Below are positions 29,676 to 37,868 of a stretch of 57,942 nt of DNA, in pieces (position 1 is the stretch's first letter; each line of letters starts with the position of its first letter). Made by a program: the position numbers and the translations under genes. The notes beneath the pieces were generated by a model, which saw nothing but the letters and a program-made list of their open reading frames with translations, did no database searches and was not told where the DNA came from. This stretch comes from Eubacteriaceae bacterium (lineage in GTDB: Bacteria > Bacillota > Clostridia > Eubacteriales > Eubacteriaceae): assembly GCA_017405085.1 (NCBI GenBank), contig JAFRBB010000036.1:1-57942 (forward strand), in the 5' to 3' direction.

Positions 29676-31335
29676 AGCGTTTGGTAATGAATATATTGAA
29701 GATGAGATAAAATGCGAGCCCCATGGCAAAAACAAAACCGATGAGCCCCAAAGCGGGAATATCCAAAATCTCCGGTTTCATATTGGTGGTCGCGATAAAG
29801 CTGGAGCCGATGAGCAAACCGACGATAATGAGAGATGTAACAATACGAGAGACCAAAAGGTCGATTTTACGCATCAAATCACTATAATCGGACAGCTTTA
29901 TGTTGATGCTGGTGTCGCCGTGAAGCACTGTCCGGATGAGGGAAATGGCATAACCCGGAATTTCAAGGGTTGCTTGGGCACCGGAGTAAAGATTCCGGCC
30001 GAAATCAAACAGGGTGGCCTTGAGATCGAGGTTTTTAATCTCATTGCGGTAGAGATGCTTCATGAGAATCGACACAAGGTTGGCGTGGGGATTTAGTAGC
30101 GCTATAACGGATTCGATGGTGATACAGCTTCGCATGAACATGGTGATGCCTTTTGGAATCGATATGTGGTGTTCTGATGCGAGGTCGAGTAAATCCGTCA
30201 AAAACGTGCCGAGTTCAATGCTTTCAAAATCCATGTTGCCGTAACGGTTTAAGAAATTATCAACGTCGGCGTACATGCGAATATGATCGATGGGCTCGGT
30301 GTAGTCTCCGATTTCCAATAAAGCGTTTTTGAGGGTTTGGGCATTTTGCGTGGCAACGGCGGAAATCATGTTTTTCAGCGCGTTGGAATCTTTGCGGGAT
30401 AGTGTACCCATCATGCCGGTATCGATCCAAACGATGACACCATCACGGATGATGATGTTGCCCGGATGGGGATCGGCATGGAAAAACGCGTCGTCGATGA
30501 CTTGTTTAATGTAGTTCTCCGCCATGTTGTCGGCCAGGGTGTTTAGATTAACTTTTGCCGCGCGAAGCGCATCTAAATCACCGACGGAGATGCCGTCAAT
30601 GTATTCCATCACCAGCATTTTGGACGTGCTGTATTGATGATACATTTTGGGACAGGCCACATAGCTGATATCTTCGTTGTAATCGGCGAATTGATCGGCA
30701 TGACGCGCCTCGATGAGAAAGTCCATTTCCTGACGGGCGGCAAACCACATTTCATCCAGCAGCATGTTGAGGTCCAATGCGTCGCTGATAATTCCCGTGA
30801 TTTTGATGAGGGATATGGCACGATGCAGCAGGCCGATATCCATTGCCATGACTTCATAAATGCCCGGTCTTTGTACCTTGACGACCACTTCATCACCGTT
30901 TTTTAATATGGCATGATGCACCTGGGCGATTGAAGCGGATCCTAAGGGTTTTTTATCAAATTTGGAAAAAAGCGACGACATGGAGTCGCCGTATTCCGTT
31001 TCGATTTGTTTTTTAACGGTTGCGAAGGACATCGGTTTGACATCGGAACGCAGTTTTTCAAGCTCTTTGCAATAGGCTTCGGGCAGAATGTCCGAGCGCA
31101 TAGAGATAATTTGGCCGAACTTAACAAAGGTCGGACCCAAATCCTCGATGATCAGTCGAAGTTTTTCCGGCGTCAGACCTTTGGTGATTTCGTGCCGGTT
31201 CAGAATAGACATGATCTCCCCAAGGCGTTTTCGGCGGTAGCCTCTCGGTAATTTTTCTTCTATATCGGCATTGCCTTGAGGAGAATCGGTGTCGTTAAAC
31301 TCTTTAAAGTAAAGAGAAGCCAGACGATTCGACAT
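29674..31335 (-). CDS. ABC1/AarF/UbiB family kinase-like protein
   Basis: 553 aa. Family motifs are KFGQIISMRSDILP (about 71-84), the Ala-rich nucleotide loop LGSASIAQVH (about 131-140), VVVKVQRP with the conserved Lys, HADPHPGNIII (about 290) and WIDTGMMG, where the metal-binding motif is D-T-G rather than the more usual D-F-G. Two hydrophobic helices close the protein (about 500-550), so it is membrane-anchored. UbiB proteins in other bacteria support ubiquinone synthesis through an atypical ATPase; in Firmicutes the role is less clear and may concern lipid or quinone handling. It starts 4 nt after the phasin-like gene. Confidence 0.92.
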   Translation of the reverse strand: MSNRLASLYFKEFNDTDSPQGNADIEEKLPRGYRRKRLGEIMSILNRHEITKGLTPEKLRLIIEDLGPTFVKFGQIISMRSDILPEAYCKELEKLRSDVKPMSFATVKKQIETEYGDSMSSLFSKFDKKPLGSASIAQVHHAILKNGDEVVVKVQRPGIYEVMAMDIGLLHRAISLIKITGIISDALDLNMLLDEMWFAARQEMDFLIEARHADQFADYNEDISYVACPKMYHQYSTSKMLVMEYIDGISVGDLDALRAAKVNLNTLADNMAENYIKQVIDDAFFHADPHPGNIIIRDGVIVWIDTGMMGTLSRKDSNALKNMISAVATQNAQTLKNALLEIGDYTEPIDHIRMYADVDNFLNRYGNMDFESIELGTFLTDLLDLASEHHISIPKGITMFMRSCITIESVIALLNPHANLVSILMKHLYRNEIKNLDLKATLFDFGRNLYSGAQATLEIPGYAISLIRTVLHGDTSINIKLSDYSDLMRKIDLLVSRIVTSLIIVGLLIGSSFIATTNMKPEILDIPALGLIGFVFAMGLAFYLIFNIFITKR

Positions 31336-31339
31336 GAGA

Positions 31340-31759
31340 TTATTTGTCGTTTTCCGCCGGTGCTTCTTCTTTCACCGGTGCATCTTCCGCTTCGGCGTCA
31401 GCGGCGGGTTCGGTCACATCTTCCGCTTCGGCCGCTTCAGCTTTTTTAGGAGCTTCAGCTTCTTTTTGAACGATTTTGTTTTTGATTTGTTTGAGCTGAT
31501 CTTCGGTGAAGCTTCCCAAACTTAAAACAAAATCTTCGAATTTGGGTTTGACGTCATTGTTGAGCTTGCTGATGGTTTCGTCATAATTTTGTTTGACTTC
31601 GGTTTTGATTTTTTCGTTGCGGGATTTGCCGTCTTCGACAGATTCTTTCCCTTTTTCGATAAATTTGTTTAAGACGTTTTCCGCGGCTTCGTAGCAGTAT
31701 GTACCGGCGCCGACGCCAGCGTAGTATAATGATTTAAGTCCTTTTGAAAGAGATGCCAT
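31340..31759 (-). CDS. Phasin-like small protein with acidic tail
   Basis: 139 aa from the ATG at 31759, with GGAGGTATT before it. The N-terminal 25 residues (MASLSKGLKSLYYAGVGAGTYCYEAAENVL) could form an amphipathic or membrane-associated helix. Residues about 28-95 are a charged heptad-like coiled coil resembling phasin-superfamily proteins. The tail is a Glu/Ala/Asp/Pro-rich disordered stretch ending EEAPAENDK. It is co-transcribed with the UbiB-like kinase (4-nt gap), a pairing I recall from other Firmicutes. The function is not established. Confidence 0.7.
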   Translation of the reverse strand: MASLSKGLKSLYYAGVGAGTYCYEAAENVLNKFIEKGKESVEDGKSRNEKIKTEVKQNYDETISKLNNDVKPKFEDFVLSLGSFTEDQLKQIKNKIVQKEAEAPKKAEAAEAEDVTEPAADAEAEDAPVKEEAPAENDK

Positions 31760-31793
31760 AGTGAATACCTCCATTAATAATTGAATTAATTGT

Positions 31794-31799
31794 ATTATA
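31794..31799 (-). promoter_or_regulatory. Extended -10 promoter of the phasin-like/UbiB unit
   Basis: On the minus strand TGTTATAAT gives an exact extended -10, 35 nt upstream of the ATG. No clear -35 is seen. Confidence 0.5.
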
Positions 31800-32172
31800 A
31801 CACATATTATCTCAAAAAAAGAATCGGATATCCAACCGATTCTATACAAATCTATTAATTTATATAATATTTTTAACTTTTCCGCTTATTGTTTTTGGTC
31901 GAAGCGTCTTTCCGTTAAAACAAACAGTAAATTTGACAAAAAATGCCGAAAGGTGGGAAATAGGGGGATTTTTTAAAATATGTTTGCTTACAAGGGTTGA
32001 AAGCCGATCATTTTAATTTTAATTAAAATTATGGTATAATACGTTCACTTTGATTTTGGTTGAAGCTACAATGAAATCTTACCAATCGGATACAGCCAAA
32101 CGGATATAAGTTTTATTTTCCTTTGAATTGATTCGGTGTTTCAAACAGAGTAACCGTAATGGAGGGATATAT
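31800..32172 (+). promoter_or_regulatory. Divergent intergenic region with the MATE gene promoter
   Basis: ATGGTATAAT at 32031-32040 is an extended -10 (TATAAT 32035-32040) facing the MATE gene, with a TTTAAT at -35 position. The leader is about 125 nt. The rest is AT-rich with no gene. Confidence 0.45.
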
Positions 32173-33975
32173 ATGCGTGTGATAGACATAATTGATAAAT
32201 ATAGGCCGGGGAAAAACATTATCGTGGATGCATTTTTGGATTCACTGTTGGTATTTGTGCTCACATCTCTGACTAGCTCAATCGGTTCACTCATTGACGG
32301 TGTGATCATCGGTCAATTCTTGGGGGTTGACTCGATTTCGGCTTTTGGTCTTGTCAATCCTCTCACCTTTGTTTTTGTTTTGTTTGGTTCAATTATATCA
32401 TCGGGCTCAAGAAACAGATTTACAAAGCTGATCGGCGAAGGAAAACTCGATGAGGCAAGAGGAATATTCACGTTGTCATGGCTCTTTTCGGTGGGGATGC
32501 CACTGATATGCATGGTGCTCATCATCATATTTTCAAGACAAATCAGTGTTTTGCTCGGTGCCTCGGGCAACGCAGCCAATTTGCTGGATAAAACACAAGC
32601 ATATTTGATCGGTATTGCCATCGGTCTGCCCGCAATGAACGGCATCCGTGTGCTGTCTGCGTATATGATCATAGACAACGATAAAAACAGAACGATTATT
32701 GCGACACTCATCATGACTGTCGCAAATGCATTGATGGATCTGTTTGTGGTATTTGTTATCCACGGAGATACCTTTGAAATGGGTTTAACAACAAGTATCG
32801 GCTATTACATCTCACTGTTTGTTTTGCTGCTGCATTTTACAAAGAAAGACATTTTGCTCAAATTTGACTTTCGCTATATCAAATTAGAAAAAATCACAGA
32901 AATCATAAAGGTGGGACTTCCGACGGGTGTCTGCAGAATCGGCAACACCTTAAGATCCACCCTGATGAACAATATGCTTGCTGTTGTTGCCACCTCCGGC
33001 GCTATCGCGGCATATACCGTGCATCGTTCGGCAGACAGCCTTTTCAATCCTATCACCATCGGCATGGGAGACACCGTGGCGATGATGGCAGCTATCTTTC
33101 TCGGGGAGGAAGACAGAGAAAAAATGAAAATGCTTCTGAAGACATCGGTTGCCGCGACATATGCCTATACCCTTTTGATAGCGATTGTGGTGTTTTTCGC
33201 AGCTCCTATATTTGCTTCGCTGTACATAAAAAACGCCCCTGATGCATTGGAGTATGCCACAAGAGCGGTGCAATGCTACGCAATCGGTATGCCCCTCTAC
33301 GGGTTAAACGTGATATATCAAACTTATTTACAGGGTATTGGAAAAAGCACTTTGTCATCAATTGCCGGTTTTTTGCTGGAAGGGGTGCTTTTGGTGTTAT
33401 CCGCATTTGTCATGCTCCCCATCTTCAAGCAGGAAGCCATATGGATTGCTTTTCCCGTAACGCAAGTATTGATGCTTATCATATTCGGTATTATGATTGC
33501 GCTGTATTGTCACAAAAATAAGATAAAGCGCAAAGGCTTTTGGAATAAGTTGTTGCTTTTGCCTGATCATTTCGATGTTCCCGATGAGGACAAAATAGAT
33601 AAAACCGTAGACAATATGGATGAAATCATGAAACTTTCGGAGGAGGTTCGCGGTTTTTGCGAGGCACACGGCTGCGACTCAAAAGTGAGCCATCTCATTC
33701 GTTCGTGCATTGAAGAACTTGCCGGATATATCATTCGGCACGGCTTCGCGGACAGCAACGACCACAGCATTGATCTGAGAATTCTCAAAAAAGGCGATGA
33801 CTACATCATAAGAATGAGAGATAATTGCGCATTGTTAACTCCCCAAAAACAATTAGAACTGTTTTCAAACGAGGATGACGCTACATGTACCCGTTTAAAA
33901 GAAATCTTTGGCATGTGTAAGGATGTTCAGTATACATCCATTCTAAAATTAAACAATATAATCATAAAAATATAA
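32173..33975 (+). CDS. MATE-family transporter fused to a C-terminal HATPase-like domain
   Basis: 600 aa from the ATG at 32173 (TGGAGGGATATAT upstream). About 12 helices over residues 1-455 match MATE (NorM/DinF-like) antiporters, beginning SLTSSIGSLIDGVIIGQFLG. The last about 130 residues are soluble. SCIEELAGYIIRHGF resembles the N-box of serine-kinase/histidine-kinase-type ATPases, and DYIIRMRDNCALLTP resembles the D-x-x region of the G1 box; the Gly-rich lid is poor. So this may be an ATP-sensing or anti-sigma-like regulatory domain (inference). Codon use (many ATA, AGA, AGG) and lower GC differ from neighbours, suggesting transfer. The transported substrate is unknown. Confidence 0.85.
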   Translation: MRVIDIIDKYRPGKNIIVDAFLDSLLVFVLTSLTSSIGSLIDGVIIGQFLGVDSISAFGLVNPLTFVFVLFGSIISSGSRNRFTKLIGEGKLDEARGIFTLSWLFSVGMPLICMVLIIIFSRQISVLLGASGNAANLLDKTQAYLIGIAIGLPAMNGIRVLSAYMIIDNDKNRTIIATLIMTVANALMDLFVVFVIHGDTFEMGLTTSIGYYISLFVLLLHFTKKDILLKFDFRYIKLEKITEIIKVGLPTGVCRIGNTLRSTLMNNMLAVVATSGAIAAYTVHRSADSLFNPITIGMGDTVAMMAAIFLGEEDREKMKMLLKTSVAATYAYTLLIAIVVFFAAPIFASLYIKNAPDALEYATRAVQCYAIGMPLYGLNVIYQTYLQGIGKSTLSSIAGFLLEGVLLVLSAFVMLPIFKQEAIWIAFPVTQVLMLIIFGIMIALYCHKNKIKRKGFWNKLLLLPDHFDVPDEDKIDKTVDNMDEIMKLSEEVRGFCEAHGCDSKVSHLIRSCIEELAGYIIRHGFADSNDHSIDLRILKKGDDYIIRMRDNCALLTPQKQLELFSNEDDATCTRLKEIFGMCKDVQYTSILKLNNIIIKI

Positions 33976-34307
33976 AAACAGGGCTTTAACGGATGCGAAA
34001 AAACACGTTTTCGGCTTTTTTCGTATGATGCAATGCAAAGCATCGTTCGCGTGAACGCTTGTCATGTTTTGTCTTTTCGGCGATGTTTTAAATTATTCCT
34101 AACACTGGATTGGCAACGGGAATGCTCAAAAAAGCAAGAGCGATTTTTCAAAATTTGTCATCCCTGCCGTCAAAAGGATCAAAAAAAAGCGAACAACGCG
34201 CGGGCGTCATTCTCTTTTTCATCATTATTGCCGGTGATTTAAAATTGGTTATGACAAACAAAAGATTCTCGTTATGCGGCATCAGATGCGATTGAGAGAT
34301 CGCGATG
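33976..34307. other. Intergenic region between MATE gene and ogt
   Basis: Holds the convergent 3' ends. A weak terminator-like hairpin lies at 33996-34021 (CGAAAA / TTTTCG, then a T-run). No gene is supported. Confidence 0.4.
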
Positions 34308-34799
34308 TCAGAGAAAATTGTTTTCCTCGATAATGCGCATTTTTTCCAAATCGATTAAATCTTTTTTGATGTCCAGGCCACCGACATAGCCGGTCAAAAG
34401 ACCGTTGGTGCCGATGACGCGATGACATGGAATAATAACGGCCAAAGGATTTTTGTTGTTGGCGCGGCCTACGGCTCTCGGCGCACTCGGACTGTCGATG
34501 GCGTTGGCGATGTCCTGATACGAGCGGAGTTGACCGTAGGGAATTTGGCGGATAACGCGCCAAACGCGTTTTTGAAAAGCGGTGCCTCTGGCTTCAAGGG
34601 ACAGATTGAAGGTTTTGCGATGCCCTTCAAAATATTCGTTTAGTTGTGATTTTGTCTGTTCCAAAATCGGACGGCTTTCGGTTTCCTCTTTGATTTTGTC
34701 TTCCACCCATTTCACACCGATGAGTACCGAATCCGTCGACGTTAGCATTAATAAACCCGGTGGGGTTTCTAAATATTGCACATAACGCATTTCATCCAT
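34308..34799 (-). CDS. ogt: Methylated-DNA-protein cysteine methyltransferase
   Basis: 163 aa. The alkyl-acceptor site PCHRVIG is present (about 123-129), preceded by RAVGRANNKNPLAVII and the helix-turn-helix part FQKRVWRVIRQIPYGQLRSYQDIA. It repairs O6-alkylguanine by irreversible transfer of the alkyl group to the Cys. I place the start at MDEMRYVQ (34799), since AAAGGAG is 9 nt upstream of that ATG and directly abuts the earlier one at 34808. It is a single gene, divergent from rpmH. Confidence 0.94.
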   Translation of the reverse strand: MDEMRYVQYLETPPGLLMLTSTDSVLIGVKWVEDKIKEETESRPILEQTKSQLNEYFEGHRKTFNLSLEARGTAFQKRVWRVIRQIPYGQLRSYQDIANAIDSPSAPRAVGRANNKNPLAVIIPCHRVIGTNGLLTGYVGGLDIKKDLIDLEKMRIIEENNFL

Positions 34800-35081
34800 T
34801 GGTCTCATCTCCTTTATGTCTCATCTCCATTATGGGAGGGAATACGAGTATGCCGGTGGCTTGAAGAATATATAATTGTACAGATTATATTGTAAAGCAT
34901 TCTCACAAAAAACGCAAGCGATTTCAATGGATTTAAGGTTATTTTTCAAACAATGTAAATCTCTTGCGCTGTTCTCATATCATTGATTTGTCATCAATAT
35001 ATTATTTTAATATTTGCTTTGATGCCACGTCACGATAGATGCGTGTGATTGATGATATTATGGAAAAATATTAAAGTTTGG

Positions 35082-35109
35082 CTTCAATATAAGATATCTT
35101 ATATCGAAG
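35082..35109. repeat. 28-bp palindrome upstream of rpmH
   Basis: CTTC-A-ATATAAGAT / ATCTTATAT-C-GAAG: the central 18 bp are a perfect palindrome with 4-bp matching arms outside one mismatch. It lies 36 bp upstream of the rpmH -35 and could be a protein-binding operator. Confidence 0.7.
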
Positions 35110-35144
35110 AATTCTCGTTTTAATGAAACAATTTCAAAAAAATC

Positions 35145-35173
35145 TTGACATCATTTCTCTGTCAATATATAAT
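35145..35173 (+). promoter_or_regulatory. Consensus sigma-A promoter of rpmH
   Basis: TTGACA (35145-35150), a 17-bp spacer, TATAAT (35168-35173): a perfect consensus, about 63 nt upstream of the rpmH ATG. Confidence 0.92.
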
Positions 35174-35236
35174 TTCATGGTAAAAAAGCAAATGTTATAA
35201 ATTGACATAAAATCTGGAGAAGGAGGGTTGTCATAC

Positions 35237-35371
35237 ATGAAGCGTACTTTTCAGCCTAAGAATAGACAGCGTAAAAAAGAGCATGGCTTTAGAAAAAGAA
35301 TGTCAACACGAAATGGTCGACTCGTATTGAAAAGAAGAAGACAAAAAGGCAGAGCAAAATTATCTGCTTAA
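35237..35371 (+). CDS. rpmH: 50S ribosomal protein L34
   Basis: 44 aa, the typical length. The protein is almost entirely basic: it starts [19 protein letters not shown], then R-M-S-T-R-N-G-R and ends GRAKLSA, the standard L34 pattern. The ATG at 35237 has AAGGAGG 10-11 nt upstream. It is driven by a perfect sigma-A promoter and followed at once by a terminator, so L34 can be made in excess over RnpA. In B. subtilis this gene is divergent to dnaA; here it lies 17 kb away on the same strand. Confidence 0.97.
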   Translation: MKRTFQPKNRQRKKEHGFRKRMSTRNGRLVLKRRRQKGRAKLSA

Positions 35372-35375
35372 TTTG

Positions 35376-35410
35376 AAAGACCGTTTGCTTTGAGGAACGG
35401 TCTTTTTTGC
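35376..35410 (+). terminator. Terminator/attenuator between rpmH and rnpA
   Basis: A 10-bp stem AAAGACCGTT / AACGGTCTTT followed by a T-run, 5 nt after the rpmH stop. Partial read-through would supply rnpA. Confidence 0.85.
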
Positions 35411-35448
35411 TATTCTGTTTAGGGCGACAGATGCGGGAGTGAGGCTTT

Positions 35449-35796
35449 ATGGTTTCAGATTCGCTAAAAGGCGATAAAACATTTCAACGGGTTTTTAAAC
35501 ACGGCAAGCAATTCGGAAACCGGCATTTCTACTTTTATTATATTGACAATCAAGACAATCAAAACCATCTCGGTATTATTGTCAGCAAAAAGGTATCCAA
35601 AAAAGCCGTTGTGCGTAACCGTGTCAGACGTCGGATCCGGGAGGCTTTTCGCTTGGCCGGACCGAATGTCAAACAAGGCTACAACATGATTATCATTGCC
35701 AAAAACCGTTGTGCCGACGCTTCCTACGCAGAGCTTGCCAAATCTTTGTCCCATTTGTTTTATAAAACACATTTGGAACTCAAAAAAAGGAAGTGA
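35449..35796 (+). CDS. rnpA: Ribonuclease P protein component
   Basis: 115 aa. The family core [23 protein letters not shown] (about 43-65) is present, with the N-terminal F-Q-R-V-F-K-H-G-K strand. It binds the RNase P RNA and helps cleave the 5' leader of pre-tRNAs. It starts 77 nt after rpmH and ends 4 nt before the yidD GTG region, giving a tight unit with yidD and yidC. Confidence 0.96.
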   Translation: MVSDSLKGDKTFQRVFKHGKQFGNRHFYFYYIDNQDNQNHLGIIVSKKVSKKAVVRNRVRRRIREAFRLAGPNVKQGYNMIIIAKNRCADASYAELAKSLSHLFYKTHLELKKRK

Positions 35797-35800
35797 TTTT

Positions 35801-36022
35801 GTGCGGCGAATTATCAGCGTCCCCTTTCTTTTACTCATTCGTTTTTATCAGGTTTGGATTTCTCCCATGTTGCCAAAAACTTGTCGTTTTATGCCGACTT
35901 GCTCGGCATATGCTTACGAGGCCATCACCAAATACGGCATATTGAAAGGCGGTTTTCTCAGCATTAAACGCATCGCGAAATGCCATCCCTTTCATCCCGG
36001 CGGTTATGATCCCGTACCTTGA
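35801..36022 (+). CDS. yidD: Membrane protein insertion efficiency factor YidD
   Basis: 73 aa from a GTG at 35801, with AAAGGAAG about 10 nt upstream; the longer frame starts inside rnpA. The family pattern is complete: [31 protein letters not shown] (conserved Cys pair), then [24 protein letters not shown]. It is a small amphipathic protein at the inner face of the membrane that aids YidC. It lies between rnpA and yidC as in most bacteria. Confidence 0.95.
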   Translation: MRRIISVPFLLLIRFYQVWISPMLPKTCRFMPTCSAYAYEAITKYGILKGGFLSIKRIAKCHPFHPGGYDPVP

Positions 36023-36058
36023 TTCACTCGACGTTTTAAGGAGAAAAAATAAAATAAG

Positions 36059-36955
36059 ATGCTAGACTTTCTCTATCAATTTTTTGGATTCATACTGTTT
36101 CAGATTCACAGCGTCATCGGCAATTACGGTATCACCATCATCGTCTTTACGATTTTGGTTAAAACCGTTTTGCTTCCGCTCAATATCAAACAGAGTAAAT
36201 CCATGCGCGTCATGCAGTCACTCCAACCGGAAATCGAGAAACTGCAGGCCAAGTACAAAAACAATCCGGAAAAACTTCAGTCCGAAACGATGAAGCTCTA
36301 TAAGCTTTATAATGTCAACACCTTATCGGGCTGTTTGCCGACCCTTGTTCAGCTTCCCATCATCATGGGCCTGTTCGGCGCTCTCAGAGAGCCCACCAAA
36401 TGGGTCTTTACCAACGGCGGCGCCGAAGCCGTCCAGCAGTCTTTCCTCTGGCTGCATAACCTGAGCGATCCGGACCCCTATTATATTTTGCCGATTCTTT
36501 GCGTGGTTTTAACCTTCCTCACCCAAAAATTCACGATGAATGTTCAGGGCAGCGGATCTCAACAACAAACGCAAAAGATCATGATGTATGTTACGCCGCT
36601 GATGATCGGTTGGTTTGCCATCAGCATGCCGGCTGGTGTTTCCCTTTACTGGGTTGTGCAAAATATCTATACTTTTGTGCAGCAAATGATCGTCATGCGT
36701 ATTCCGGTCAAAACGATTTCGGTTGATGAAGCCGAACGCAATATGGAAGAAGAAGAAAAACGCAAGCGAAAAGAAACAAAAGCCATGCGTAAAGAGCAAA
36801 GCCAGATGCGCCAGGATATGATGGCCGCTCAAATGGGCAAAGCTCCCAAAAAAGAAAAAACCGTCAGCAGGCCGAAGACCAAACCGGCTTCGGGAAAAAC
36901 CGTTAAACGCAAAACCATCACAAAAATTCCGCAAAACGACGAACGATCTCAATAA
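36059..36955 (+). CDS. yidC: Membrane protein insertase YidC/Oxa1 family
   Basis: 298 aa, the short Gram-positive form without the large extracytoplasmic domain. Five hydrophobic segments fit the Oxa1 core, including GNYGITIIVFTILVKTVLLPL (with the conserved hydrophilic-groove region after it), LPTLVQLPIIMGLF and MSMPAGVSLYWVV-like GWFAISMPAGVSLYWVVQNIY. The C-terminal about 80 residues are very basic (KRKRKETKAMRKEQ ... KTVKRKTITK) and should contact ribosomes. I see no lipobox at the N-terminus. The AAGGAG lies 15 nt from the ATG, rather far. Confidence 0.95.
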   Translation: MLDFLYQFFGFILFQIHSVIGNYGITIIVFTILVKTVLLPLNIKQSKSMRVMQSLQPEIEKLQAKYKNNPEKLQSETMKLYKLYNVNTLSGCLPTLVQLPIIMGLFGALREPTKWVFTNGGAEAVQQSFLWLHNLSDPDPYYILPILCVVLTFLTQKFTMNVQGSGSQQQTQKIMMYVTPLMIGWFAISMPAGVSLYWVVQNIYTFVQQMIVMRIPVKTISVDEAERNMEEEEKRKRKETKAMRKEQSQMRQDMMAAQMGKAPKKEKTVSRPKTKPASGKTVKRKTITKIPQNDERSQ

Positions 36956-36996
36956 TGAGTCGTTCGTAAGATATTTGTTAAGGGGGATAAAAATTT

Positions 36997-37623
36997 ATGA
37001 ACGAACCTGTAAAAGGGACAGGAAAAACCGTTGATGAAGCATTGGCTCAAGCGCTTGCGACGTTGGCGTTAACCAAAGATGAAGTCATCTATACGGTTTT
37101 ACAGGAACCCGATTCCGGTGTTTTCGGCATTTTCGGAAAAAAAGAAGCTATTGTTGAAGTATCTCCGATAGTCAATCCTGCCAAAAAAGCTCAAACTTTT
37201 TTATCTGACATGCTCGGCGCAATGGGGATTGATTGTGTGGTTTCAGCCAAACTCAATGATGATATCCTCAATATCGATTTAAGCGGCGAAAACATGGGAA
37301 TATTAATCGGCCGCCGCGGTCAAACCTTGGATGCCATTCAATATTTAACAAGTTTAATTGTCAACAAAAAATCCGATCAATATATCCGCGTCATCATCGA
37401 TACGGAAAATTATCGTCGAAAACGTCAAAAGACTTTGGAAATGCTTGCCAAAAAAATGGCTCGCAATGTGATGCGTAATCGCCATAAAATCGCGTTGGAG
37501 CCGATGAATCCTGCGGAACGCCGCATCATTCATTCGACGCTTCAGGATTATGACGATATTTACACTTACAGTGAAGGCGATGATCCTTACCGCTACGTCG
37601 TGATTGATCTTCAAGACAAATAA
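36997..37623 (+). CDS. jag: RNA-binding protein Jag/KhpB
   Basis: 208 aa. Order of domains: Jag-N (about 1-55, VKGTGKTVDEALAQALATL and the GVFGIFGKKEA segment), KH (about 70-140, with the G-x-x-G loop in IGRRGQTLDAIQYL) and R3H (about 145-205, R-H-K-I-A-L-E-P-M-N-P-A-E-R-R-I-I-H). It binds RNA with KhpA and affects cell-wall and division control in Firmicutes. It follows yidC by 41 nt, and a terminator follows. Confidence 0.95.
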   Translation: MNEPVKGTGKTVDEALAQALATLALTKDEVIYTVLQEPDSGVFGIFGKKEAIVEVSPIVNPAKKAQTFLSDMLGAMGIDCVVSAKLNDDILNIDLSGENMGILIGRRGQTLDAIQYLTSLIVNKKSDQYIRVIIDTENYRRKRQKTLEMLAKKMARNVMRNRHKIALEPMNPAERRIIHSTLQDYDDIYTYSEGDDPYRYVVIDLQDK

Positions 37624-37636
37624 TGAATTAAAAGAT

Positions 37637-37662
37637 ATCGCCTGTTTAAGGCGATTTTTTTA
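37637..37662 (+). terminator. Terminator after jag
   Basis: ATCGCC / GGCGAT stem with a 7-nt loop, then TTTTTTT, 13 nt after the stop. Confidence 0.8.
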
Positions 37663-37868
37663 TCACTTGCGTTGACCGAAAAAAGCGATGGTTTTTAACA
37701 TGAAAATCATCATGCGTTTGACCGGTTTGATTTTGTTAAAAAGCTTTTCTCGGTATATCGTCCGATTTATGATTGTTATTTGAATTTTAACTTGCATCAT
37801 GATTGTTATCCAAAATAAAGCTTGACAAGGTTAATGATTCATGACGGCGGTTTGACAAAGGAGTTTAT

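Larger units (their letters stand above)
34800..35236. other. Divergent intergenic region ogt / rpmH
   Basis: 437 nt, strongly AT-rich, holding the ogt leader, a 28-bp palindrome and the rpmH promoter. No gene is seen. Confidence 0.5.
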
